A DNA stretch of 64,000 nucleotides from Atkinsonella hypoxylon (lineage: Eukaryota; Ascomycota; Sordariomycetes; Hypocreales; Clavicipitaceae). Location of the stretch: NCBI GenBank assembly GCA_000729835.1, contig JFHB01000014.1, forward strand, positions 62,001-126,000. The letters are read 5' to 3'. Numbering within the stretch: the stretch's first letter is position 1; each line of letters starts with the position of its first letter. Shown piece by piece: positions 12,119 through 24,993 of this stretch. Both the position numbers and the translations under genes were made by a program. The notes beneath the pieces are model-generated. The model made no database searches and was not told the DNA's origin. It worked only from the letters and a program-made list of their open reading frames with translations.

Positions 12119-13396
12119 GAGGGTCGAGACTGCTGTGGAGGAGGGACAGTCCCGATTGTACAAAATTAGAAAAATGAATCAAAAAACCAGATAAGCCGCC
12201 CAATACCTGTAGAGACAAAGCTTGCGGAACAAGCCCAAATTAAAAAAAAAAAAGATTGTGATGTGGATTGATTATAAACAGAAAGGAGTGGACACAAGAG
12301 ATTGTGATAATGCACGTGTAGACGTAAGGGTGGCTTGACCCTGATGTGATTATGGTTGTTAGAACAGACACGGCAAAAGAAGACTGAGGGGGAAACGTGG
12401 CGAATTGATATTTAAGACAGATCTACGGAGTATAGGCTTTTCGCAAGGGATACGAGGGGCTAATGTCGGTGGGGTTGCCGTGAGACTACATGTTTACTAT
12501 GGGTTTTTTTTTTTTTTTTTTTTTTGGGCTTTCCCTTCTCGCCCATTTTTGTCTTTGGAAAACTATTCCTTTGCTTGCCGGAGCGTCAATGCCCCTCTGG
12601 ATCAGGGCGCCCTGTGTGGTAGGGCTTTTCTTCGTGCAGCTAGAGACAAGGGATGGGATGACCCTAGTTGTCTGACCCTGGATATGTGATCTGGTCTGGT
12701 GCTGTGGATGGACATGGGGACAAAAGCAATAGCCCGGGTGCCACCTGCCAGAAAGAGTGGATAGGTACCTAGACAGGTGCCAAGTTGTAGATGTGCAAAC
12801 TGTGCCGTGTCTGCTGGGGGCCACGTTCCTTTTCCCGTGTCTGTTTTCTCATTCCATTGAATCAATGATGAATTAATGGATTTATTTTTATTTTATTTAT
12901 TATTTCCTTTCCTGCAAGTAGCCATGTTCTGGACCGGCAGACTGGATGGTGTTGCTTCCGCACGCTAGCGCAACAACAAGCGACTGGACCTGGCGGCACC
13001 ACAGGAAAGGACAAACGCCTTATCTCGAGGAAAGACTGCTGTGATACGGATTGATAGTTATTGGCCATGGACCCAGCAATACGGTTTACGCCCTCGAGGG
13101 AGCAGTCAACTTGTGGCGGTCCATCCGCGTATTTCCCCTTGCTCGCCAGTGAGACAGGCTGCGTGGCGCTGTGCATACATACTAGCCAGGTAGGTACATA
13201 TATGCACATGCAGTACGGAGTACGTGCCTAGGTACCTGCTTACGCGGTCCACACATTAACCGAGCTATGGACATCTACGGAATACATATGGCGGTGATAG
13301 CTAGTTAGTTAGTTTCTTTCCCCAAAGAGAGTTCAAGGTGGATGCTCGGCGTGAGATTGCTTGGATCGCGGCCCGGGGTAGAGGTGGCCCAAGTGT

Positions 13397-13444
13397 CCCT
13401 GGAGCCCTGGAGCCCTGGAGCCCTGGAGCCCTGGAGCCCTGGAG
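13397..13444. repeat. Minisatellite, 8-bp unit CCCTGGAG x6
   Basis: Six exact head-to-tail copies of CCCTGGAG in noncoding DNA. Confidence 0.95.
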
Positions 13445-13944
13445 CAAGTCTCTATCACGCCGCAGTTATGGTATGGACCAGGATGTCTGGTGAGCCAATC
13501 ATCTTGTAACTTCACGGCAGGTACAGGCACCTACCTGTCTCGCTGACCAGCATCTGTACGATCGAGGTGCTTTGCTTGTACTGGCAGCGTCGTACGCTAC
13601 GCTACACCACTGCGGCTTTGGCGACTTTCAAGGGATAAATAATGGTGTGTGTACGGAGAGTATGGACGGGCAACTCGCCTATTGCGTCGCAGGTTCAACA
13701 CTCAATCAAGCAGAGAACACGGCATTTGCAAGAGTCTCCGGCGATCAGGTGTTATGTAAGGATTATCCTGGTCCGGTGTGACGACATGTCTTTTTGAGAG
13801 CGGAAGCAGCTCGCCTCCTCGCCCCAGCTGAAAGCAAAAAGAGCGACATCGATATGCAAGGCCTTCCAGACACAAATTATCGGTGAGTAGCTGTGATGAA
13901 GTCGTATTACCACGCCCCGACTGAGCAGATCATCATGACATGAG

Positions 13945-13989
13945 GTCGAACACGTCGAACACGTCGAACACGTCGAACACGTCGAACAC
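13945..13989. repeat. Minisatellite, 9-bp unit GTCGAACAC x5
   Basis: Five exact copies of GTCGAACAC in noncoding DNA. Because 9 is a multiple of 3, it creates spurious open frames with repeated residues on both strands. Confidence 0.95.
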
Positions 13990-16900
13990 GACTGCCTCGA
14001 CCCGCTGGCGGCTTGTGACTTGTCAAACGGATGTGATCAACATGGCAAGTCACTACGGACGGGGATCTGCCGGCGCCCCGTCCCGTCCTGTTTGTCTCGA
14101 GGCTTCTTTGTCTCCTCCGAGACCTCTCCCTCTCGTCCCTATCAACTTCACAGGCATCCGTGCGCCTTGGAGACGGTAAGAGACGGTAAGACACTCTCAT
14201 GGCCCGCAGCCTTCCTGGCTCGTGCGCAAAACCGCCAGCTACCTTAACATGGGACCGTGCTGGCGCCTTTTGTAGCCCGGAGCATCGCTGATACTTGTAT
14301 TCTAGTGTGGATTAGTGTTGTAGAGTAAGTATCTCTCATGGCGATGTCCTCGATTGGATCACACCCATACGGAATATACCGGCTGTACGGAATATCTGAA
14401 GCCTTATCGTCTCAACGAGTCTAAAGAGATCATGATGTTCATCCACAATGGTGCACTAGTTAGTTAGGTTTCTGCCCTCGGAGAAATATCGTCTTTCCGT
14501 CTTCCCAAGCAGACCACCGGCCTCGCCTTGTCGAACAGAGGTCCTGGTACGGAATACTGACGAGACACTTGGCTCTTTGGGGACGATGGAATTGTTACTT
14601 ATACTTCCGCCTTACCTAGGCAGGTATGGCCTCCTCATGATCAGCGGAGTGTGCTGAGCATTTCAGCGTCTGCAACTTGCACGTGAATGCGCGTGGCGAT
14701 GAGTAAGTTCTAAAGGGAGAACCCGTAGTTAGCCCTGTGCCACTTGCAGCCTAGTAAACTTGGCTGGGCGGCGCTACTGCATTCTATTACATCGGCCTAT
14801 CGTGTCAAGGCCATCGAATCATCTCCTGTCGATGGCTTTCCGTCACTGTTCTGGCTCATGATGTATCTCAACTTGTCGGCTGGTCCTGAGACAACCAGGA
14901 AGACTCGGCGCGTGATATTCACAACAAGCATACGATTCCCCTTGTTCAAGTCGCATTCCCTCGGTATGGACCAAATCTTTTTTTACTTTGACAAACGGCC
15001 CGGACCTGGACATTCATCGCCTGACTGTTGTCCGAGCCATTTGACGCCGCAGTTCTACGGGGTCCTGCGCACGGTCAGCAATGACAAGCCACTGATATCC
15101 CTGACAGACTGTCCTTCAGCGCTTGACAGGCTTCTCCCTGCTTTTTCTTGTCTCGATTGTCGTTGCTTGTCTTTGTGAAAGAAATGACAGAAGGCGGCCA
15201 TCGGTCCCGGTTATTTGCGTGCAATCCTACGGAATACTCCGTACCTGACGACTTCATTTTCGATGATCCCGATCTCGCACAGCGCTAGCGTGTTGAAGAG
15301 AGGGGCAGAACAAGCAATTTTTTTTAGACATCAGTTCCGACCTGGCTGTCGTACGGAACACAATCCGAAACCAACTCGAGTCACGCTTGCCGGGGCATGG
15401 CTGTGCAATAAGCAACGACTCATAGGCCCATTCAGTGGCGAGATGGAGTACTTGGCCAAAGTCTGTCTTCTGCCTGTATGTTAGCGCAGATTTTCAATAG
15501 GTGGTGAATAACGACGGTAGTCTTTCGGCGATAAAATAACTAACAATGTTCCTGGATAGCACTTAATATTCACTGCACTAACTACTCCGTAGTTATACTG
15601 GGTATGCCAGCTCAGTTGTTCGCAACCACTGCAGGTACCCAATCCGAATAGAATATTGCTAGACCGATGAATAGGGGACATGCCGAAGGATGGAATGCCC
15701 TGTTTGTTGTACGAATAGGCCCACTTTCAAAGAGTCAGAGGGCTTGATAATAGTTACATCCCGATGCATATGATGACGAGTGGCCGCAGAATACATATGT
15801 CTCGCTGCGCTGCGTATTCCGTACTGCCGGGTGCTGCCAGAATGTTTTGTACACAGCATAAAGAAGGCCGGTGGATGCCGACGGTTATCCCGAGTACAAT
15901 ATAGAAACGTCCCTCGGTGCCTTTAGTTTCGGTTCGTTGCATCGGTGTACTAAGGGGCCATGGAAAACCCTTGTGATGCCGACAGCATTCAGTGAATGCT
16001 CAGCGTAACTTTCCACAAGCCAATTATGACTGACCAACGCCCAACTTTAAGACAGAGTTGATATGCCGTTTGTATTCCGTAGGGATATCCCGAATAGTTA
16101 ATCAAGAACGAAGCATTGACGTGACGATGGACGGAAAAGCGTGCGCCACTTGCACTGTGGCGTTTGGTCAAAACATTATGATATGGTAATAGTAGGTACG
16201 AGCATGGGAAAATATGCCCGAGGTCCCATATGGCCGTATAGTAACTATAGCAAGCATTGTATCTACTCGGTCGATGTGCCTGCCACCTTTTTTCTTGGAT
16301 GGATGGATTGTTGATCGATCCATGTTGAACGACTGATGGAGCAGGAGCCGCACTGCTCGTGGTAAAACACATAACAGCTGGTTGACATACATCCAAGATC
16401 GAAAATGAAAGAAAGCTTTGGCGGTATACTGGACCATGCTTAGGTTGGGAGAATGTGTATAGAAGGAATCACAAGTTTGAGGTTCGATACGGAATACATC
16501 TGGCTTTACTCCGTCAAGCATACGCCATCGACAAAGGCGCTATCTATTCAGAGGGCGAGAGAAATGTTTCTTCTGAGCTCGAGTGTTGTCACTTCAGTGT
16601 GACAACATATGCAGCAACTGGAAGCCGGGAGAGGCTGCATGCATGCAATGCAACCTTGCTCTCAGCTCTCTGCCGCAAAGCAACTTTTCGATCACCGTCA
16701 GGCAAACTTGCTCAGCCGCTCGAGTGCAGATCTGGTGCTGAAGTCGATAGCAGCGTACATGGAGTAATTATATGATGCTTTGAGCCGTCTCTAAAGTACT
16801 GCTTTATAACTAATACAGAAATGAATACGTCACTGACAACACTGTAAGCGAGACCCATGGCAGTGGCGACTTTGTAGATGTTGCTGCCGTGGTCATGTCG

Positions 16901-17306
16901 TAAATTTTGCGACAACGCACCAAGGACGGCTGATCTTGGAACGACTTCAATTTCACGGCTTGAAATTCGATCGCCGGTTCGGCCGACACGGGGGAAATGG
17001 CGGCCTTGACTCATCTTGCACTATCTTGCCATTGCCATTGCTTTCTCACTTGCATGAAGACTGCGTTAGCTGCAAGCTGCGTAGCGTTACCAATCCTAGT
17101 CGGCTCATCGTATTGGCGATTAAAGTACGAAATCCAGTTTGACAAAATGAATGACGACGTTTTCGCAGAAAGCTCAAACTTGGGATCAGAGCCCATTGGC
17201 GCATGCAGAACGTCCATATCACTCACTCTGGAGGATTCGATCTGTGATTGATTCGAGGAGCTCTGCAAAGGCCATCTCGTTACGGCTTTCAGAAAGGTTC
17301 GATGGT

Positions 17307-18595
17307 TTACTTTCCTGTTTGGGGGGAAATTTGCACTTTCCACAACTGGGCCCAAAACGCTTCCAACTCCTCCATAATGTGCCCAACATGCGTCATGACG
17401 AAATCATGACTCCCGGGGAGCACTCTCCAAAACACATGGTCCTCCCCTCCCACAAGCGGCAGCCCACGCTCCCTGTACTCCCTCTCATGAATCAACTCGT
17501 CCTTTTCCGCAAAGATGACAGCCGTCGTGCCAGCCTTCCTACCCGCCAAGCCCTTCCAATGCTCATGCTGCTCCACGAGCGGCGCATGCCGTACGCACGA
17601 CATGAAAGCAGGCACGAACCCCTCGTGATGCGACACCATCCAGCGCACATAGTCAAGCACTCTGTCCTCCAGCGGCGTCACCCTGTCGGCCTCATTCAAG
17701 TCCTCCGCCTCCGCACCCGCCGCCGTAGACGCCGCAATCGGTTTCTGGAGTCGTCGCCCCGTCAGCACGGCCAGTATTCTATCGGGAACGAACCCGCTCG
17801 AGAACACAAAGCGAGTAATCGTGCCAAAGGACGACGCGTCGATCAGCCCCGCCGGTGCAAGGAGCACCAGCGAGGAAACCATGTGCGGGAAGGCATTGGC
17901 AAAGGGTACCGCGATGCCCCCGCCTAGGGAGTATCCCACGAGGGCAAAGGCATCGCCTCCCGTCCAGCAAAGCGGTGAAGAAGCGAGCACGAGGAGAATC
18001 TGAGATGTGTAAAGACGAGCATCGTGCGGTAAATCGCCCACTCCGTCTGAGAAGCCGCGCCCAAAGAGGTCCTAACTTTTATGTCAGCCTCTTGTGTACT
18101 CGTCCAGCAAGTTGAGTAGACCTACGAATAACATGATTCTGCACCCTCGCTCCACAAGAGCATACGCGATGTGCGAAAGCACAATACAGCTCGTGCTTAT
18201 CCCATGGACAAGAAGCACCTTGCGTCCTTCAAGGGGTCCGAATTCGTAAGCCCGGATAGTGCCGTACTGATTGATTTGTCTTGTCCGTTAGACTATTCCA
18301 CCTCTCTTTATTTTTTTTATTTTTTTATTTTTTTTGAAAAACGAACGTGGCTAGAGTGGCGTACCGGCGTGTCAATATCTCTTGCGCCGGGAAACGAGTC
18401 TGGCACGTACACTAGATCATCTGGCTCCTTCCTCGATGCCCTCGATCTGATGGCTTCGAGGGGGCTTTTCAAGACGGGCCGTCGGCGTGGCCAGAGGGCT
18501 GCTCTGGCGAGAATGATGAGGGATGTGGTTGCGATGGCGGTGGTGGTTGCGATGAGGGCTGGATGCGGGATCGTCGGCCATTGTATTTTGTCCAT
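17307..18595 (-). CDS. Membrane-anchored alpha/beta hydrolase
   Basis: Serine hydrolase of the alpha/beta fold, substrate unknown. Exons are 18595-18365, 18266-18126 and 18071-17307; introns are 98 and 54 nt, frame is kept, giving 378 residues. An N-terminal hydrophobic segment (about residues 12-32) suggests a membrane anchor. The catalytic domain shows an oxyanion region VLLVHGIS, the nucleophile elbow GYSLGGG (Ser nucleophile), a likely acid in FAEKDELI and the histidine in LPGSHDFV. The segment DLFGRGFSDG between the HG motif and the elbow is typical of this fungal subgroup. The ATG at 18595 opens the first exon. Confidence 0.88.
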
Positions 18596-21014
18596 TTTAG
18601 TAAAAAAAAATTTTTTTCTAGGCCTCTTCGTTTCTATCTTATTTTTCTTGGGTGGCCGAGTACGATTGACTGCTGGATGACTCGGGGTTTGTGAGCCGAG
18701 GCTTCGTTGAGTGCTCGTGGTATAAGCGTTATATCTATCAGTGGGCCTATCAGGATCAGCGGGGCTGAACGGCGCTTTTGCTTTACGTCGAACCGCTGTG
18801 AAAACTAACTAGGTACCTACCTATTTTGCCTATACTTAGGTACCTGGGGTATCTGCTATTCTTTGGCATCTAATTGGCTAGTGGCCGGTGGACAACCACT
18901 CTGCGGCGAATGACGTAACGAAGCGAAGCGGGTTATGTGCAAGGTTGCGTGTACATGCCCCGCCTATGTGCCTAGGTACCTACCTAGGTACCTACTCAAA
19001 CGACAAGCTGACCATGCAACATTCGGCAATTGACACCCTGCCCAGTCTTTCGCACCATCCCAGGCTTTCATAGCCTTTTGGAACTCTGTGAGGTGGGTCT
19101 AGCCTGGTGCCTGGGCTGGCAACTGGGTCTTGTCGCCCCGTCGATTGCAGATCGCCGGCGATGCCCGTGCGCCTGCCAGTCAAGGTAACAAGGCCCGCCT
19201 TATGCTGAGTACCATGCGCAGTGCTCCTTGGGGCGACATCTTCTGGCGGCACGGTACGAAACAGCGGAAGCAAGACTCAGAGTCCTCAGGGCAACGAGGT
19301 CTCTAGGAAAAAACTGCGTTCCAGCGCTATATACCCTTCATGTCTCTTCTCTACCATAAAATGGCTTGTTCTGTCCAGCGGATAGAAAGGGGGGTGTAGA
19401 CGTGTATTTTTCCAAGTATAAGTCATCTTATGTTTGGATAGAACACAGCAATTTGGTTGTGACAATTCATTATTAACAATATCCTACCACTCAAAGACGG
19501 GGATCGGATTCAAAAGGTGGTTTATTTATCCTTATTGACTCGACTCACTCGACTTCCTGACCTGAGAGCCCGTATTTCATTGCTCACTTTAGGTAGGTAT
19601 CTTGGGGCTTCGCAATTTAACACGGCTGAAAGGGGTGCTGGACTAATCAGTTAGGTGCGTTCCTGCCTTCGCTTTTGGTGGTGAGTGAGTCTTATCATTC
19701 ATTGATTCCTTTATACCAATGTTAGATTCAGACACCGTCCCAGATCCTTTCTTTGTAAGCATCCTCATCCCCCTCTTTCCTCCTCTAGAGCACTTAATAC
19801 TCCGGCATCTTCATGGTCTTCACGAAAATGAGAGGATCATGTCGGCTTACACCTGTTTCCTTTCTGTCAGTGTCGCTACTGGCCTCATTCTATCTGGTCT
19901 GATTAGCCTTAATCATGGCTGGCGCACGATATAAAAAGTCGGTTCTGCTCTCATCGGCTTGTTGCTTTTACTTGCAATCTTTACTTTGCAAGTAACGGCG
20001 TATGCTCACGATAAACTCCTCGGAAAGCGGTCAACAAGGCTTAAGTCGGTGGACGAATACAGTCTCAGCACTCCTCGCTGTCCGATATCAGGCCAACAAT
20101 GCCGCAGGTCCGTCGCACAGGGGGTTTTGAGAAACCGTCGTCACACGAGATTCGAGAACCTTCGAGTCCACGGTTCCTTTGTATCATTGGGGTGAGATGG
20201 TCAGGCATGGCACTTGGACGTGGTCGATTCTGTCCTGCATTCATTATCATTAGCACGATGATCGGGAGACTGGGGAGGACCCTTCTTCTGCATAGCTGAT
20301 TTTGATGTAGTTCTCTGATGGCCTTTCAGGGGCGTTGATAGTGCATGTTGACATCTTGTGTTCAGATTTGGCATGATAGAAGATAATTTCAGCGCGCACT
20401 GTTAGTGTTAATATGTTGTGTGGTGGGCCAAGAGTTAGCGGCGGCGGAAGGAGTTGTTGCCTGAAATAATTACTGTAGACCTACGGTGGGTGCACCTACT
20501 GTACATACCTCCTAGGTAGTTAGCTGCTTAGGGCGATCAGGCTCGTGACCATCTGAGATGACATGCACGCCTCAAACGCGGGAAGCATGACACTGGCGCA
20601 AGGGTGATCGCAAGTTCCAGCCATCCCCTCTCGGTTGTGTCCGCACTCAGGCGGCGAAACCACGTCCAGAGGTTTGAGACGTCGCTGCCTGAATGTCCGT
20701 CCCGTTCGACTCATTATTCGCGATGCGCTAGCTTCGCGCGGCAGAACTGCTTCGCCGTTGCCAGTCTTGCTCAGTCAAAACATTTATCTGATTCGCCTTC
20801 CGGCTCGCAGCGGCTGCTTCGAACACAAATTCCAGCGACTCTACTCTGTACATGCTTCTCCTTCCGTACGTGCATGACCACGATCTCAAAACTTTCCTGT
20901 GACGTCAGGAAAAGGATCGTCCATTGTGAATAATATCCTTCCATTTTCTCCCACCCCCTCCTCTTCTGCTCTACCAGCCTCGAATAGCTGCACGACTGGC
21001 TCTGATGTTCCAAC
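18596..21014. other. Intergenic 2.4 kb with TAGGTACCTA palindromes
   Basis: No gene is supported. It contains TAGGTACC-type palindromic stretches at about 18808-18846 and 18971-18994, AT-rich DNA near 19360-19500, and the CRE-like site at 20900. The last 100-200 bases are the promoter of the FYVE-RING gene. Confidence 0.5.
20900..20907. promoter_or_regulatory. CRE-like palindrome TGACGTCA upstream of the FYVE-RING gene
   Basis: A perfect TGACGTCA 108 bp upstream of the start codon, a plausible distance for a bZIP-bound promoter element. Regulation is inferred from sequence only. Confidence 0.45.
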
Positions 21015-23011
21015 ATGTCGAGTCCTCAAGCCGGGTCAGAACCCGTCCATCGTGATGACGGAGGTAGCGCTGCAGAAACACCAATACCCGCAACTTCGAC
21101 GGAAAAAAAAGGCGCTCTCCACGCAAGCTCCGGGACTCCGGAAAGCGATGCTATAGCATCTCAAAGTACAAGGCGAGGAACTTTTGGCTCCCGAGGAAAC
21201 AATTCGAACGCTTCTTCGCCAACAACTGATGCGCGGCATGTCTCGTCACGAGCCGCCAACGCGAACGACGAAGGCAGTGCAACCACAGGACAAAACAGTG
21301 CAAGTGTGCACGATGCACGGAACGCGGATTCCGAGCCTCAGAGCCATGACGACACACAATCAACAGGCTCACACTCGCCTTTTGATCGTCCGACCTCGCA
21401 AACAGCAGATGGCGGCGCGAGTGCCGAAGAGGGAAATAATAACGACGGCGACGGCGACGAGCATTCGAATGTAACAGCCTCTGCTTTGTCGCCAGCATCG
21501 TCTATTTCACGAGTTCAGCCAACTGCCGTTCAAGCCGGTCAAACGACGGTCCAGGTTCAAAGCATACCGAATCCCACGGTTGAATGGCCTCGGGCCCAGG
21601 AACGATACAGGGCTGCTTATTCTCGTCGCCTAGACGAGAACGAGCAACAGACCGAGCAACCTGAAGCAGGTCTGCAATCATTCTCCCCGAATGCTAACCA
21701 AGCGCAACGCACCGTTGTCGAGCGGCCGGGCGAGACGGTACGGCAACGAACCTTACTGGGTTCTCCTGGTACCTATTCAAGAGGTGAAGTAACGGAACGA
21801 CATGATTTTTCGTATCCTAGATGGCAGCCAGATGCGGATGTCACATATTGCCCTATCTGCCGTACACAATTCAGTTTCTTTGTTCGCAAGCACCATTGCA
21901 GGTATGTGAATACTTGGACTTCTCGAGGATTACCCCGAGATAGCGGTCAAAACTAACATTTGCCAACAAAGAAAATGTGGTCGAGTGGTGTGCGCTTCTT
22001 GCTCTCCTCATCGAATTATCATTCCCCATCAATACATAGTACGGCCACCAGGATCTGATATTTCGTTACCATCGAGCTTCTTAATCGATGGTTTAGGCTC
22101 AAGTTATCTTGAATCAAATTCCTTGTCAGGAGGCGAGCGTGTTCGACTTTGTAATCCATGTGTCCCGGATCCGAATACGGCGCCACCACAAAGTCCATCG
22201 CCTTCTATCGGGCCAAACTCGCCTTCTTCACGTCACAGGTCTCGCAGTAGTTTGGAAGGGTCACGAGGAGTGGCACATCCATCGAACAGATACGGGACTG
22301 TCGTTAGTGGCGCAGATAACGCAGATGCTTTGCGACACTACACGAGGGCAAGGAGTATCACCTTGGTAAGGTCTCGTCCTTTGACAGAACTCTCACTCCC
22401 GGTATGTTATTAACAGTAACTTGTAGAATCCGACTGCTCAAACCTCTACGTCTGCTTCTAGCTCTGGGTATCATTCGAGTGCTCCTGACACAGATGGGCG
22501 CGAAGTTTACGATTTGCTTCGCCAATTCCAACAAACCGGAGCTGGACGATCTTCCAGAAACAGGCACAGCTCATATGGCATCGAAGCCGCATTTGCTTCT
22601 TCCCGGCAACGCGCTCTGTCGCCATCACTTCCTATCGCTGAAGAGGACGAGTGCCCCGTGTGTCATCGCGAGCTGCCGCCGAGGACTCTTGCCAACTTTG
22701 AATCTCTTAGGGAAGCCCACATCAATTCATGTATCCAGGCCCATAGTGCTTACGGCAGCCCTCGTCGAGCACAAACACAAGAGGCGGGGCCGGTGGCGCC
22801 GCGCCGGTCAGGCATGTATGTGTACTCAGCAACGGAGAAGGACTGCGTTGACGACGCAGAGTGCACAATATGTTTGGAAGAATTCACTGCTGGGGTTCCA
22901 ATGGCTAGGCTGGAGTGCCTGTGTCGATTCCATAAGTCTTGCATCTCAGCATGGTTTATTAATCATCCAGGCCGTTGTCCAGTACATCAACATGACGGCT
23001 TTGGGTACTGA
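21015..23011 (+). CDS. FYVE and RING finger E3 ubiquitin ligase, Pib1-like
   Basis: Probable E3 ligase recruited to endosome and vacuole membranes through PI3P binding. Exons are 21015-21901, 21972-22365 and 22427-23011; introns are 70 and 61 nt, frame kept, 621 residues. The first 270 residues are Ser/Thr/Gln-rich and disordered. A FYVE finger begins at about residue 278 (CPICRTQF, then RKHHCRKCGRVVCASCS) and its last Cys pair is in RLCNPC near 358; the R-K-H-H-C-R core is the PI3P pocket. A CPVC zinc pair occurs near residue 495. A C-terminal RING starts at about 572 (CTICLEEF) and ends CRFHKSCISAWF...CPVH. Yeast Pib1 has the same FYVE-plus-C-terminal-RING plan. No upstream ATG competes. 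Confidence 0.92.
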
Positions 23012-24993
23012 AAGATGCTGCCCAGATAGCGCTACGCCTAGTGTTTTACCACTTGGGTTTTTTGTGCTAGTATCATTGAGTGATTCTCGGAGGTTTTGCT
23101 TCGTTTGCCTGTCTTGATTACACTAGCGATGGATTTAGCAATCGTCATACCAAATTCATTACGGGTCGCTCACATATGAGCACATTTGAGAGCAATGCTT
23201 TATTTTCATATCCGGCGTTCTTGGCAGGGAGGGCTTTCCATCATCAACCGAAACGTGCAAGCGAAGAGAAATGAGCTTGCAGAATGTCGAAATGTATTTA
23301 TTCTACTCCTTTAAATACGTGAATCGTCCTACTCGGGCGTTTTGTTTTGGTGGATTTTTGGTGATGTCCCAAAAAGAAGGTGTTCTCTGTCTGGGTTGTA
23401 GGACAACGAAGGTTGTAAAGGTTAAACTGATGTCTTTTCTGACATGGCCATTCGGACGAGGAGAGGTGTACAAGATTAGGACACACATCATCGCAACAAA
23501 GCCCTGGCATGCCCCTTGGTCCCTTGCACAGTCGGCCCAAAAAGGAAAATTAGGAAAGATGAACCAGCATCGGGTGGGGTCCGCTGAGCGGAAGAGAGCC
23601 ATTTCGTCGTGGCGACCGCGATACCAGCTGGGATGGCGAGATGGCTGCAGGGAAGCTGTGGTGTGGGGACCTGGCGCCCTGGCCGGCCCATCGGCCGTTA
23701 GCGTTGAGCACTATTTATACACCAATCAACGGGGGTCTCTTCAAGGTACTGATACTCCAGTCACTATGATAAATGTTGGCACTTGTCCTAGTTACGAGGG
23801 AGGGACTTTACACACTCGCAGTCCTGACGGCGAGCAAAGGTCACTCGAGGTATTGCGCAGGGGGTAGTTATGGAGTTGCCGACCGAACACAGGACAAGAT
23901 GCTAGCTCCATAACTATCATCCCATCCATCCCAGCTTCTGTCCTGCTCTCCAAGTTCATGCATCTTTCATCACTGTATTCGATACCCACTACTCGGCAAT
24001 ATTGATCCCACCACTGATTCCTCTTTTCCACGCGGGCGGCCGCTTTCATCGTTTTGGCTTGTGTCCGATAGGGTTCTGGCTCACCAAACCCTTCGACGCT
24101 ACCGAGTCTACGGAGTAACTCCGTATTCCATTCATTAGTTATCCTGGATACCTTCTTGTCGATACCTGGACGCGTCCCCATGCGCTCCCATCACATCCAT
24201 CATTCCCGCCCACCCAACACCGCCTGCATCTCCAGAAATTAGCCCGGAGCTTTTTTGTCTTTGATTCACACACGGCACAAGAGAGGCCGGATAGCAGCAA
24301 GTGCGTGGCTGACCCAGCCACAACTCACCTTTTGCTGTACACGGCGCGGAGCGCCAGGCCGACGCTTTCGTGAATCCGCCAGTTTGATCTGGCCACTTTT
24401 TCTTTTTCTTTGTTTTCCCAGCTGAAGCATCTCTTGTTCGCCGTTTTCTTTCTTTCTTTCTTTCTTTCTTTCTTTTTTTTGTGCTTATTCTCTGCTGCAA
24501 TCACTTGTTTCGCAACACTTAGCCTTTGATATTGATATTATACAGCAAGAGGCTCAATCTATCTCCCGAGGTATGTACATACACAACTTGATGCGACGGC
24601 GCGAGAGCGAGTCTAGCCAGCGGGCCTGGCTTTAGAACTAGCTGCGAGCTATCCCCAGCAGCGACCAACCTAAGGTCTGGTCCTCAGGAACCTTGGAACT
24701 AGGTTCCAAGGCCTCCCTGGCACCCTGGCACCCTGGTTATCTGACTTTCCTGAATACCTGCCCTTGCGCCCCACCGCAGAGACGTCTAACTGGCCACGCC
24801 CCCCACGTCATCACTAAACCAGCATCCCATGCACGTCTGCTAATCACTCTCTCTTTTCTACAGCTCTCAGTGCCCGAAACGCGAGCATTGAATGCATTCT
24901 TCCCCCCCAGACCTTCCTCCAATTGAGCCCGGAGAGCTTCTGAAGAAGAATTGATCTCAACACCATTGTGGCCCTGTGCCTGCGGCCGGCGAC
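23012..24993. other. Intergenic 2 kb upstream of tricalbin
   Basis: No gene is supported. It contains a TACGGAGTA motif pair at 24109-24129, a pyrimidine-rich CTTT microsatellite at about 24447-24480, and a long likely tricalbin leader. A 198-codon frame at 23271-23867 was examined and rejected. Confidence 0.5.
24447..24480. repeat. CTTT microsatellite ending in a T run
   Basis: About seven TTTC/CTTT units followed by a T-run, in noncoding DNA about 0.5 kb upstream of tricalbin. Confidence 0.85.

Larger units (their letters stand above)
11598..17306. other. Gene-poor 5.7-kb region with minisatellites and dispersed motifs
   Basis: No gene is supported on either strand; open frames are short and lack coding character. 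The stretch holds three exact tandem repeats (12079, 13397 and 13945), a poly-T run at about 12507-12527 and several TACGGAGTA/TACGGAATA motifs (12424, 13214, 15228, 15593). The first few hundred bases are the promoter side of the Ser/Pro-rich gene. A long noncoding RNA or a decayed element could be present; sequence alone does not decide. Confidence 0.5.

Noticed and set aside
14744..15178. 144-codon plus-strand frame in the gene-poor region
   Set aside because: No family resemblance and the start is not a clear ATG; flanked by repeat-rich DNA.
16712..17014. 100-codon minus-strand frame with a hydrophobic stretch
   Set aside because: Hydrophobic run alone is not evidence; no motif, no convincing splice partners.
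19959..20195. 78-codon frame starting with a hydrophobic leader, considered as a secreted protein
   Set aside because: Start is not well supported, mature part lacks Cys pattern or similarity, and no promoter features are seen.
23271..23867. 198-codon plus-strand open frame with an ATG
   Set aside because: No recognisable domain, low-complexity-free but incoherent composition, lies just downstream of the FYVE-RING stop; no splice or family support.
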